A DNA stretch of 8,249 nucleotides from Caryophanales bacterium (lineage in GTDB: Bacteria > Bacillota_I > Bacilli_A > RFN20 > CAG-826). The first letter of the stretch is position 1. The number at the start of each line of letters is the position of its first letter. The notes beneath the pieces are model-generated. The model made no database searches. It saw nothing but the letters and a program-made list of their open reading frames with translations, and was not told the DNA's origin. Shown here in pieces: positions 1-6,181 of this stretch. Position numbers and translations under genes: made by a program. The stretch lies in assembly GCA_022781015.1 (NCBI GenBank), contig JALEUF010000063.1:1-8249 (forward strand), written 5' to 3'.

Positions 1-1312
1 CTAGATATTCAGAAGCGCTTTTTAAGCCCGTGTTTACATTATCGGCAATATTGCTAATCAAATCATCATAGGAAGAATTGTAATATAGATAGTATCTAGC
101 GCGGTTATGATAAGTAACCTTGTCATTTCCAGTTGTAATATCTAGCCAGACATTCTTATGTTCTGGGAGGGTTTGCCTTCCTTCTAATCCGACATTATTG
201 ATCCAATCGGTCTTGGCCATGCTCATTAAATTAGGCATAGCTTGTCCTAATTGATAATTAAGTCTGGCACACTTTTCTCCTAGAGTTAGATATTTGGCCA
301 AACGAATAGATTCTTCTTTTCTTTTAGTTTCATTCTTGTTGAATTTACGACAGCTAATGGCAACAGAGCCAATCCAAGAAGTGGATTTTGCTCCAGTGGC
401 AGTTCCATATGGTGTAGGCATGATATCAAAATCGAAATCAATTGAATTCCAATACGCTTTTTGATCCCAAGGGCCCATGAATGTAACTAAACACTTTTGA
501 TTAAGGAATCTTTGATAACCATTGCTTGATTTGGCTTCTTTGGCATTAGGAGCAATTCCGTGTTTTAAGCTCAAATCGGCGATCCATTGAATTGCATCTT
601 TGAAGTTTTTGGTATTGATAGCAGATGTCCTAGTATCTTCGCTCCAGAAATCGGCATTATTAGAATATACAGCATGCATTGGCTCATAATAGCCAAGAGG
701 ATAAGCGTTATATTCGTTATCTTTGAATTTTGAGAAATATTCAACAAATTCAGCCCAACTCATTGGATCAGTCGCACTTGGAAGTTGAAGCTCTTTACCG
801 TCTTTGCCAGTTAATTTCTTGGTTTTGATAATATTAAGCATCGCAGTCTTGTTATAAACAAGGCTATAAGGACCCAAATCTTTAGCAAGCCCATATAGAG
901 CGTCGCCTTTTCCAAGTTGTTTGGTCTCAGAATCATATCTAAACATTGTCTTGGCAACTGGCCAAATGTCTTTTAAATCATCTTCGGTAACATATTCAGA
1001 AAGATCTAGAAGCTTTCCGGCACTAACCCATTGAAGGAAGTCATAATCAGGCATATAGAAAACATCTGGAAGATTCTTTGATTTGTTTTGAAGCAATTTA
1101 GAATAATTGGTTGCACTGACGGCTTCATATTTGACTCTTACACCAGGATTATCTTCCATGAAATTATTAATCATGATTTGGAAGTTTTCTTGCTCTTCAG
1201 CAGAACCCCAGCCAAAAAACTTAATCGGATCTTCTTCACCGCTTCCACCACAAGAAGCAAGAGTAGCGGCTCCTAATAAGCATAAACAGGAGATTAATTT
1301 CCATTTTTTCAT
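1..1312 (-). CDS. Extracellular solute-binding lipoprotein of a sugar ABC transporter (family 1, C-terminus cut by window edge)
   Basis: The frame is open from ATG 1312 to the left edge with no stop, giving 437 complete codons; family 1 binding proteins usually have about 420-550 residues, so only a short C-terminal piece should be missing. The N-terminus is a lipoprotein signal: basic MKKWK, a hydrophobic stretch, then the lipobox LASC with Cys21 as the predicted lipidated residue, followed by a short Gly/Ser/Glu linker. The mature part starts with IKFFGWGSAEEQE, and then shows the family pattern NNFMEDNPGVRVKYEAV, PDVFYMPDYDFLQWVSAG, LGPYSLVYNKTAM, FMGPWDQKAYW, SWIGSVAIS and AKYLTLGEKCARLNYQLG, typical of MalE/UgpB-like oligosaccharide binders. 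It should sit on the outer face of the membrane and deliver a sugar or oligosaccharide to permeases presumably encoded beyond the left edge. The start is supported by GAGGT (1318-1322) six bases upstream. The specific sugar cannot be told. The family call is firm. Confidence 0.9.
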   Translation of the reverse strand, partial: MKKWKLISCLCLLGAATLASCGGSGEEDPIKFFGWGSAEEQENFQIMINNFMEDNPGVRVKYEAVSATNYSKLLQNKSKNLPDVFYMPDYDFLQWVSAGKLLDLSEYVTEDDLKDIWPVAKTMFRYDSETKQLGKGDALYGLAKDLGPYSLVYNKTAMLNIIKTKKLTGKDGKELQLPSATDPMSWAEFVEYFSKFKDNEYNAYPLGYYEPMHAVYSNNADFWSEDTRTSAINTKNFKDAIQWIADLSLKHGIAPNAKEAKSSNGYQRFLNQKCLVTFMGPWDQKAYWNSIDFDFDIMPTPYGTATGAKSTSWIGSVAISCRKFNKNETKRKEESIRLAKYLTLGEKCARLNYQLGQAMPNLMSMAKTDWINNVGLEGRQTLPEHKNVWLDITTGNDKVTYHNRARYYLYYNSSYDDLISNIADNVNTGLKSASEYL

Positions 1313-1316
1313 AAAT

Positions 1317-1322
1317 TACCTC
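1317..1322 (-). promoter_or_regulatory. Ribosome binding site of the solute-binding protein gene
   Basis: On the minus strand this reads GAGGTA and sits about five bases before the ATG at 1312. It is the best Shine-Dalgarno sequence in the window and fixes the lipoprotein start. It lies directly after the hairpin at 1325-1339. Confidence 0.7.
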
Positions 1323-1324
1323 AA

Positions 1325-1339
1325 TTGGCTAAAAGCCAA
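1325..1339 (-). promoter_or_regulatory. Small hairpin in the 5' leader of the solute-binding protein mRNA
   Basis: TTGGCT-TTT-AGCCAA on the minus strand forms a perfect 6-bp stem with a 3-base loop. It lies between the likely -10 box (1351-1356) and the ribosome binding site (1317-1322), so it would be very near the 5' end of the transcript. A 5' stem-loop can slow mRNA decay; it could instead be the two half-sites of an operator. The pairing is seen directly; the role is inferred. Confidence 0.5.
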
Positions 1340-1350
1340 CATTTCTAGAT

Positions 1351-1356
1351 ATTATA
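1351..1356 (-). promoter_or_regulatory. Probable -10 box for the solute-binding protein gene
   Basis: The minus strand reads a perfect TATAAT about 38 bases before the ATG. No good -35 hexamer is present at 17 bases; the closest match to TTGACA, TCGACA, is only 13 bases upstream. The promoter may therefore be weak or need an activator. The consensus -10 and the terminator further upstream both suggest that this gene has its own transcription start. Confidence 0.45.
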
Positions 1357-1587
1357 AATTTTCCTTTTTTGTCGAGTAATCTTCAATATATAGCATTAGT
1401 AGAAAATTATCATTTTTTGTTTTTGTCAAAGCCAAAAATATCAAAGCAAAAGTAAAAGAAATTATTATTTTTTATTAAATTATTCAGAATAAAACCACGT
1501 TTTATCGCAAAAAGCAAAATTCACATTATTAAAAACCGTTGTCTTATCCTTGCAGCAAGAAATATATCTACATTAGCATAAATTGTT

Positions 1588-1614
1588 AAAAAGCCCTGCG
1601 GTTTAGGCAAGGCT
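1588..1614 (-). terminator. Rho-independent terminator of the large esterase gene
   Basis: On the minus strand AGCCTTGC (1614-1607) pairs with GCAGGGCT (1599-1592), counting one G-U pair, across a 7-base loop, and is followed by a run of T (1592-1588). It begins 24 bases after the TAA of the esterase gene, in the right place and orientation to end that transcript before the lipoprotein gene. Confidence 0.75.
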
Positions 1615-1638
1615 AGTTAATCAAATAATAGTTATTTA

Positions 1639-4600
1639 TTATTCTTTTCTTTTTCTAGTAGCAGCAATAACAATAGCGGCACCAAGAAGAGCAACTCCGC
1701 CAATTAAGCTAGAGACAATAGCTCCTCCGCATCCGCCCTTGCTAGAAGTGCTAGTTTCAGAAGTGGTTGGGGTTTCTTCTTTACTAGAGGAGACAGAACT
1801 AGAAGATGAAGAAGTTGGAGCAGAGGAAGAAGAGGTATCTGGAATTGGATCAGATTTAACTTCTCTATCCATGAAGTTTTCAAATTCTTTAGTTCCATAT
1901 TTCTTTAATACTTCATCATATAGATATAAAGCAACTTGTTCATCGCTTCCATTAGAAGCAGCAGTGTTAGTCTTTAAAGCTTCTTTAGCTTCGGTTGGAA
2001 TTGCTTCATAAGCAGTTTTTAAGGCAGTCCATTGTTCAGCCGTTGGCTTAGTTATAGTTCCTTCTTCAACCTTAAGGATTTCTCTAACTAAATTAATGAA
2101 ATCGACATAGGCTTTATAACCCGGCTCCATTTCATAAACCGCTTTTAAGGTGATGTTAGAAGTAATAGAGAAATCTTTATAATTCAATTCTTCACCAGTT
2201 CCATCAACCACCCATTTAATGAATGTATATCCTTCTTTGGTTGGGGCTTCCGGAAGAGTTAATGATTCCCATTTCTTTAAAGTAATAGGAGCAATTTCAC
2301 TTCCTCCAATAGTATCGAAGGTAACTGTAAATGTTTCAGGAGTGACATATCCATTTTCTTCTAGCAATACTTGAGCAAACATACGTCCAACTTCGAGTAT
2401 ATCTTTGCTAGAGAAATGCCATGGATCATTATTGTCTTCAGGATTTGGAACTACCATTCCCTTTGTATCAATAACACGAACATCATCAACAGTCTCAGAT
2501 ACTAATTGGATTTGTTCCCTAACTATATCTTCGTAGTCGGCTTTAATTAAGTTGTCATTAATTTTAGCAACAGCAGTTTCAACCTTGCCGTGTTGCATTG
2601 CTAACTTAGTTTCGATAGAAGCAATATCGTTTCTTAAATCATTAATTAAATTAGTTAGATGGTGTGCATACATTGATGCAATAGTCTTACTGCCAGCATC
2701 GGCACATCCTTGAAACCACATGAATCCTTTAATAACAGGAGTGAATCCACGGTCAATTAAATCTCTTAATCCAGATTCTATAATTGATAATAGATTTGTA
2801 TATAGAAGACCAGATTTTGCAACTAGGTTATCGGCTTCTTCTTCTAACGAAGTAGTGGATAGCCAGTTACCATAGGCATTGCAGACATCACTAGTAGAAT
2901 TTGCAAATCCAGTAGCACCAACTGCATATTTGATAATAGCAGCTTGTTTATTTGCCTTCTCTAGTATTGGAGAAGCATATTCACCAAATCCTAGTTCAGG
3001 ACCCATATAGGCAGCAGCAGTACCTTCTCCAGCACGAACAACATCAAATTCCATGTTGCCCTTAGAAGGATCGTTTAATTTAGTAGCGCCATAATAGAAG
3101 ATATTCTTATAGCCGTTTTCGTATTCTTTTACTTTTTCATTATCAACGCTTCCGCCATAAGTGTAGCCATTGTATAAACCATTAATTGGAGTTTGGCCGG
3201 CAGCATTAGATTGACCAGCAATCAAATAGACATCAATTGCTTTTTCGGAGGTAAATGTAACTTCAATAGAAGTATTTCTAGTGATGTTATCGATAACTAC
3301 TTGCTTAGCAGGTCCGATGTTCTTGCCATTAACAACAACATTGGCAATCGAATAACCTTCGTTAGGAACAATGTCTAGCTTCTTGCTCGAATGGGCATCC
3401 ATTGAAATATCAGAAGTTAATACAGTTCCGCCATCTTTAATGACTCCGTTAGTTAATGTTGGAATAGAAACTGTGTATGGTCCACTTGCTGGTTCTTTGG
3501 CAATAATGACTGAATTAGATGGATATTCAATCGCTCCTTTATCAGAAGTAGTGAATGATAATATTTCGAAGTCAGAGATATACCTTGGAGTATCTCCACC
3601 AGTATTGGCTCTTAATCCAAAATGTCTCCCATCGCCTGAACTTATATCTAATTGAGAAGTTCCTGCAACAGTTCCTGCTTCATAAGCGGCCTTATTAGCA
3701 AAGACGCTAACAGTAACCATGCTGTTCTTAAGGCTTATTCTTAGATAAGGGCTGGTTCCTTCTACAGTAGCAAAATTGGCCCCGGCAGTGTATTTACCAA
3801 CGACTTTTCCATTTAACTTGGTGACTTTATCGAAGGCAACATAAGACTTATTGACATAAGCGGTATTTGAATGGACTAATTGAGTACGAATAACAAAATA
3901 ATTGCTATTTATATTTGCGTTCCCAGATCCAATGACAATACCAGATTGGTCAGAGGTTCTTATATTTTTAGTAGTTTTATCAGCTGGCGTTGTGTCTTTA
4001 AGAGCAAATTGGCTCTCTAAGCTAACAGCAACATCCATATCAAAAGAATCATATGTTTGATTAATAGTTGATAGTTGGGTTCCGTAAACTCCACCAGTAG
4101 TCTTAGCGTCGACAATTCTTTTTGTATCCCCATACTTTTGATATGTCATTTTCGAATTGGTCTTAGTAACTTTCTTATCATCTAAGAAATCGAAAGTAGA
4201 GGTAGGCACAACGGTCTTTTTAAAATTAGGATTAGCTTCATAGTATTTGAAGTCATCGTAATGCAACGAATCATATCCCGTGCCAATATTTGCAGCAAAT
4301 CCGCAGGACCCATTAGTATTTGGCGATCTTTTGAAACTGGCTTGCGCAGTGGTCAAAATTGATTTTCCATCAATAAAAAGGGTGCATTGGTTGTCATTGG
4401 CCATAACCCTGACTGTATGCCAATCAGCCCAGGTGAAGCTATCGCCCATTGTAGCAGGAAGTCTAACCGTGCTAGCCCAGCCATTAGATTCAGCCCCATA
4501 CTCCCAGAAACCAATCGCATAATTAGTAAAGCAAATGCCTCTGCCTTTAAAAGTATGGTGGGCAGATTCAGGTTGTTCGTTTTGAACAAAGAAAGGAATC

Positions 4601-5028
4601 ATTGAATTTATTGTCAAATGTTTTTCTAATTCTGAAGGATAGGCATCCATATATTGTTTAGATGTCATATTGGTATCAGCTCTTACTTTGACCTCGAAAA
4701 CATAATTCTTAGAAGAAGAGTCGCCATAAAGGAACTTACCAAAATCGCTAGGATTGTTATGTCTTTTATATTGGATGTGGTCTTGACCGTTAAATAACCA
4801 GCCAAACTTGGTTAGATCTCCATCAGCATACGTGTAGGCAGATCCTCCTTTAGCATAAGACCATCCATCTTTAAGTTCGCCATTAAAGTCATCATAGAAC
4901 GATAGGTTATAACTATGTTCGGTGTCGACTTCACCTTCGGCAAGAGTTAAAGAAGCGTTGGAATTAGGCAAGGCCAGGGCAGCTCCAAGAAAAGCTAACC
5001 CCAAAAAGCGAATAAGTGATTTTTTCAT
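1639..5028 (-). CDS. Large secreted, membrane-anchored carbohydrate esterase: ConA-like domains, SASA/SGNH acetylesterase domain, InlB-type repeats, GGCGG C-terminal anchor
   Basis: 1129 residues. Residues 1-30 are a signal peptide (MKKSLIRFLG, hydrophobic core, Ala-rich cleavage region). Residues about 40-265 and 277-492 are two beta-rich concanavalin-A/LamG-like domains, probably glycan-binding; both end in a similar G-F/L-x-A-N ... DF motif. Residues about 515-595 resemble a divergent InlB-type repeat. Residues about 598-892 are a SASA (sialate/carbohydrate O-acetylesterase, SGNH-like) domain: LIAGQSNAAG with nucleophile Ser607, MGPELGFG, WFQGCAD, and DPWH with Asp868 and His871. Residues about 898-967 are a canonical InlB/Flg_new repeat (TVTFDTIGG ... 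GYTFIKW). A helical segment follows (968-1057), then a Ser/Thr linker (1058-1096), then GGCGG, one membrane helix and RKRKE. It should remove O-acetyl groups from a glycan at the cell surface; sialate versus xylan or another substrate is undecided. The expected Glu in the WxQGExD block is Cys775. The start has only a weak GTGGGA before it but fits the signal peptide. It is divergent from the AraC gene. Confidence 0.88.
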   Translation of the reverse strand: MKKSLIRFLGLAFLGAALALPNSNASLTLAEGEVDTEHSYNLSFYDDFNGELKDGWSYAKGGSAYTYADGDLTKFGWLFNGQDHIQYKRHNNPSDFGKFLYGDSSSKNYVFEVKVRADTNMTSKQYMDAYPSELEKHLTINSMIPFFVQNEQPESAHHTFKGRGICFTNYAIGFWEYGAESNGWASTVRLPATMGDSFTWADWHTVRVMANDNQCTLFIDGKSILTTAQASFKRSPNTNGSCGFAANIGTGYDSLHYDDFKYYEANPNFKKTVVPTSTFDFLDDKKVTKTNSKMTYQKYGDTKRIVDAKTTGGVYGTQLSTINQTYDSFDMDVAVSLESQFALKDTTPADKTTKNIRTSDQSGIVIGSGNANINSNYFVIRTQLVHSNTAYVNKSYVAFDKVTKLNGKVVGKYTAGANFATVEGTSPYLRISLKNSMVTVSVFANKAAYEAGTVAGTSQLDISSGDGRHFGLRANTGGDTPRYISDFEILSFTTSDKGAIEYPSNSVIIAKEPASGPYTVSIPTLTNGVIKDGGTVLTSDISMDAHSSKKLDIVPNEGYSIANVVVNGKNIGPAKQVVIDNITRNTSIEVTFTSEKAIDVYLIAGQSNAAGQTPINGLYNGYTYGGSVDNEKVKEYENGYKNIFYYGATKLNDPSKGNMEFDVVRAGEGTAAAYMGPELGFGEYASPILEKANKQAAIIKYAVGATGFANSTSDVCNAYGNWLSTTSLEEEADNLVAKSGLLYTNLLSIIESGLRDLIDRGFTPVIKGFMWFQGCADAGSKTIASMYAHHLTNLINDLRNDIASIETKLAMQHGKVETAVAKINDNLIKADYEDIVREQIQLVSETVDDVRVIDTKGMVVPNPEDNNDPWHFSSKDILEVGRMFAQVLLEENGYVTPETFTVTFDTIGGSEIAPITLKKWESLTLPEAPTKEGYTFIKWVVDGTGEELNYKDFSITSNITLKAVYEMEPGYKAYVDFINLVREILKVEEGTITKPTAEQWTALKTAYEAIPTEAKEALKTNTAASNGSDEQVALYLYDEVLKKYGTKEFENFMDREVKSDPIPDTSSSSAPTSSSSSSVSSSKEETPTTSETSTSSKGGCGGAIVSSLIGGVALLGAAIVIAATRKRKE
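1642..1740 (-). other. C-terminal GGCGG + transmembrane + RKRKE anchor region
   Basis: Residues 1097-1129 comprise KGGCGG, a hydrophobic helix of about 22 residues and the basic end RKRKE, after a linker of mostly Ser, Thr, Pro and Glu. There is no LPXTG motif. The order small-residue/Cys motif, membrane helix, basic tail resembles the GlyGly-CTERM and MYXO-CTERM class of sorting signals and recurs, from memory, in surface proteins of uncultured Bacilli. The membrane anchor is clear; processing or lipidation at Cys1100 is inference. Confidence 0.6.
2353..3237 (-). other. SASA/SGNH acetylesterase domain within the large surface protein
   Basis: Residues about 598-892 carry the family blocks in order: GQSN (Ser607 nucleophile), a central GPELGFG block (676-682), WFQGCAD (771-777) and DPWH (868-871; Asp868 and His871 complete the triad). 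The family includes sialate O-acetylesterases and CE6 acetyl-xylan esterases. All three triad residues are present, so activity is plausible. Confidence 0.85.
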
Positions 5029-5097
5029 AATATTCCCACTTTCTTTTTTGTTACCATAATTTTAGATTCCTTTAATAAACGCAAAAAGCCAAACTCT

Positions 5098-5114
5098 AAA
5101 AGAATTATTCTTTT
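5098..5114. repeat. Inverted repeat in the divergent promoter region
   Basis: AAAAGAA-TTA-TTCTTTT is a perfect 7-bp inverted repeat with a 3-base spacer, about 70 bases before the esterase start and 150 before the AraC start. It could be a dimeric operator. It is all A/T except one G/C pair per arm, so chance in AT-rich DNA is a real alternative. Confidence 0.4.
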
Positions 5115-5213
5115 ATTTTTAATCTTTGCTATAAGCATCGGTTTCTTATTCATTATTAAAATATATGAAAAACAAATAATTTACGGATAAATTCTAATAT
5201 TCTTTATCTTTTC

Positions 5214-5219
5214 TATAAT
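5214..5219 (+). promoter_or_regulatory. Probable -10 box of the AraC-family gene
   Basis: A perfect TATAAT lies 46 bases before the ATG at 5266. TTCTAA at 5192-5197, 16 bases upstream, is a partial (4/6) match to a -35 box. This would give a leader of roughly 40 bases. Confidence 0.4.
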
Positions 5220-5265
5220 TATTTTTAAGTTTAATATCAAGTTATCAAATTATTAATTATTGTTT

Positions 5266-6129
5266 ATGAAAGCAGTGCTAAATCGCGATTTCTCGCCAAA
5301 TTATAAGTTATACAGAGTCTCTGTTGATAGGGATAGAAGTGGCCTTTTTTACCGCATTATATTCACCGGTTATGAAGAAGACGGAAGGAACCATTATCTA
5401 AAAAGAAGTGAACATAATTCCTATATGTTTACCTATTGCATTAAGGGGCATGGCTATATCAAATACCATAACAAGATAAATGAGTTCAAAAAGGATGATC
5501 TAATCTTTATCAACTGTATGGATGAACATGAAATGTGGACTGATAAAGATGGGATGACTTTGATATATATCCACCTTCAAAGCCCAGCTCTAGAATCTTT
5601 CCTTGATTATGTTTATAACACGACCGGAAACATCATAAAAATTCCTAATGATTCAATTGGATTTGTCCCAACAATAAAAGGAATACACAAATCAATAGAT
5701 GAAAAGAAGTTCGATGAATATGAAGCATCGGAAAAGATTTATGAATTGATGCTTAGGTTAAGAAAGCATGTGCATAACATGTCTAACTATATAACTTACG
5801 CCCCTGAAACGGTTAGAAGGGCGACTGAATACATAAAAGATAATCTAGATTCCAAATTGACTCTAGATGAAATATCAGAACAAGTAGGTTTGTCTAAATT
5901 CCATCTAGAAAAGAAATTCAAGGAATGCCTAGGAATGCCTATTGGCCAATATGTAGCAAAGAAACGACTAAAGAAAGCGCAGCAACTATTAATCCAAACC
6001 GATTCAAGCGTTTCTGAAATAGCAACAGCGGTAGGTCTATTAGATTCACAGGTATTGATAAGGATGTTTAAAAAATACCTAGATACAACCCCATATCAAT
6101 ATCGAATTAAATTCCAGATTAAATATTAA
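5266..6129 (+). CDS. AraC-family transcriptional regulator (cupin sensor plus double HTH)
   Basis: 287 residues from ATG 5266, the usual AraC-family length. Residues about 20-135 look like the AraC-type cupin ligand-binding domain: TYCIKGHGYIKYHNK, FKKDDLIFIN, DEHEMW and IYIHLQ fit its strands and metal/ligand-pocket region. Residues about 183-283 are the DNA-binding domain with two helix-turn-helix units: LTLDEISEQVGLSKFHLEKK (198-217), then SVSEIATAVGLLDSQVLIRM (248-267), ending FKKYLDTTPYQYR. The second unit departs from the usual GFxDxSYFSRxFKKxxGxTP pattern: no Tyr-Phe pair, and Asp replaces Gly before TTP. It is transcribed away from the esterase gene, which makes that gene a likely target, with a sugar as likely inducer. 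A TTG at 5260 would add two residues, but neither start has a visible Shine-Dalgarno sequence, so ATG was chosen. The family call is firm; target and ligand are inferred. Confidence 0.9.
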   Translation: MKAVLNRDFSPNYKLYRVSVDRDRSGLFYRIIFTGYEEDGRNHYLKRSEHNSYMFTYCIKGHGYIKYHNKINEFKKDDLIFINCMDEHEMWTDKDGMTLIYIHLQSPALESFLDYVYNTTGNIIKIPNDSIGFVPTIKGIHKSIDEKKFDEYEASEKIYELMLRLRKHVHNMSNYITYAPETVRRATEYIKDNLDSKLTLDEISEQVGLSKFHLEKKFKECLGMPIGQYVAKKRLKKAQQLLIQTDSSVSEIATAVGLLDSQVLIRMFKKYLDTTPYQYRIKFQIKY

Positions 6130-6174
6130 AAAGGCTTAACCAAGTAGAAATTAACTACACGGGTTAAGCCTTTT
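6129..6174. terminator. Bidirectional terminator between the convergent AraC and TPR genes
   Basis: AAAAGGCTTAACC (6129-6141) pairs perfectly over 13 bp with GGTTAAGCCTTTT (6162-6174). The apex has a second stem, GTAG (6144-6147) with CTAC (6155-6158), around a 7-base loop. On the plus strand it is followed by TTTTATTTTA; on the minus strand by TTTTTAATATTTA. It begins in the last base of the AraC stop codon and lies 7 bases after the stop of the minus-strand gene, so it can end both transcripts. Confidence 0.9.
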
Positions 6175-6181
6175 ATTTTAC

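Larger units (their letters stand above)
1313..1638. other. Non-coding gap between the esterase gene and the lipoprotein gene
   Basis: This 326-base AT-rich stretch has no convincing gene. It holds the minus-strand terminator of the esterase gene at its right side (1588-1614), a perfect minus-strand TATAAT at 1351-1356, a 6-bp hairpin at 1325-1339, the lipoprotein gene's ribosome binding site at 1317-1322, and several copies of a short AAAGCCAA/AAAGCAAA motif. The section from about 1380 to 1580 is otherwise A/T-tract DNA in which I see nothing more. Confidence 0.7.
5029..5265. promoter_or_regulatory. Divergent regulatory region between the esterase and AraC genes
   Basis: This 237-base AT-rich region must hold promoters for both the minus-strand esterase gene and the plus-strand AraC gene. 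It contains an inverted repeat (5098-5114), a CGCAAAAAGCCAAA stretch (5080-5093) whose core recurs upstream of the lipoprotein gene, and a TATAAT at 5214-5219 for the regulator. I could not identify a convincing promoter for the esterase gene; the best guess, TTGCGT-17-AATTAT, is weak. A divergent regulator/target pair is a common AraC-family arrangement. Confidence 0.5.

Noticed and set aside
9..25. Possible CcpA (cre-like) site around AGAAGCGCTTTTT
   Set aside because: It lies near the 3' end of a coding region and lacks the TG...CA ends of the cre consensus.
1088..1379. Two short plus-strand reading frames (62 and 90 codons) over the start of the lipoprotein gene
   Set aside because: They are antisense to a well-supported lipoprotein gene, have no ribosome binding site and no recognisable protein features.
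1381..1580. Small RNA or riboswitch in the intergenic gap
   Set aside because: The DNA is almost all A/T tracts with no strong conserved-looking stems beyond the terminator and the small leader hairpin.
1639..1740. Sortase (LPXTG) anchor on the surface protein
   Set aside because: No LPXTG-like motif precedes the membrane helix; the motif there is GGCGG.
1739..2011. Plus-strand frame rich in Glu and Ser
   Set aside because: It is the antisense of the Ser-rich linker of the large surface protein, so its composition is a by-product.
3193..4605. Several short frames on either strand within the large surface-protein gene
   Set aside because: All lie inside a continuous 1129-codon gene with clear domains; none has its own start signals or known motifs.
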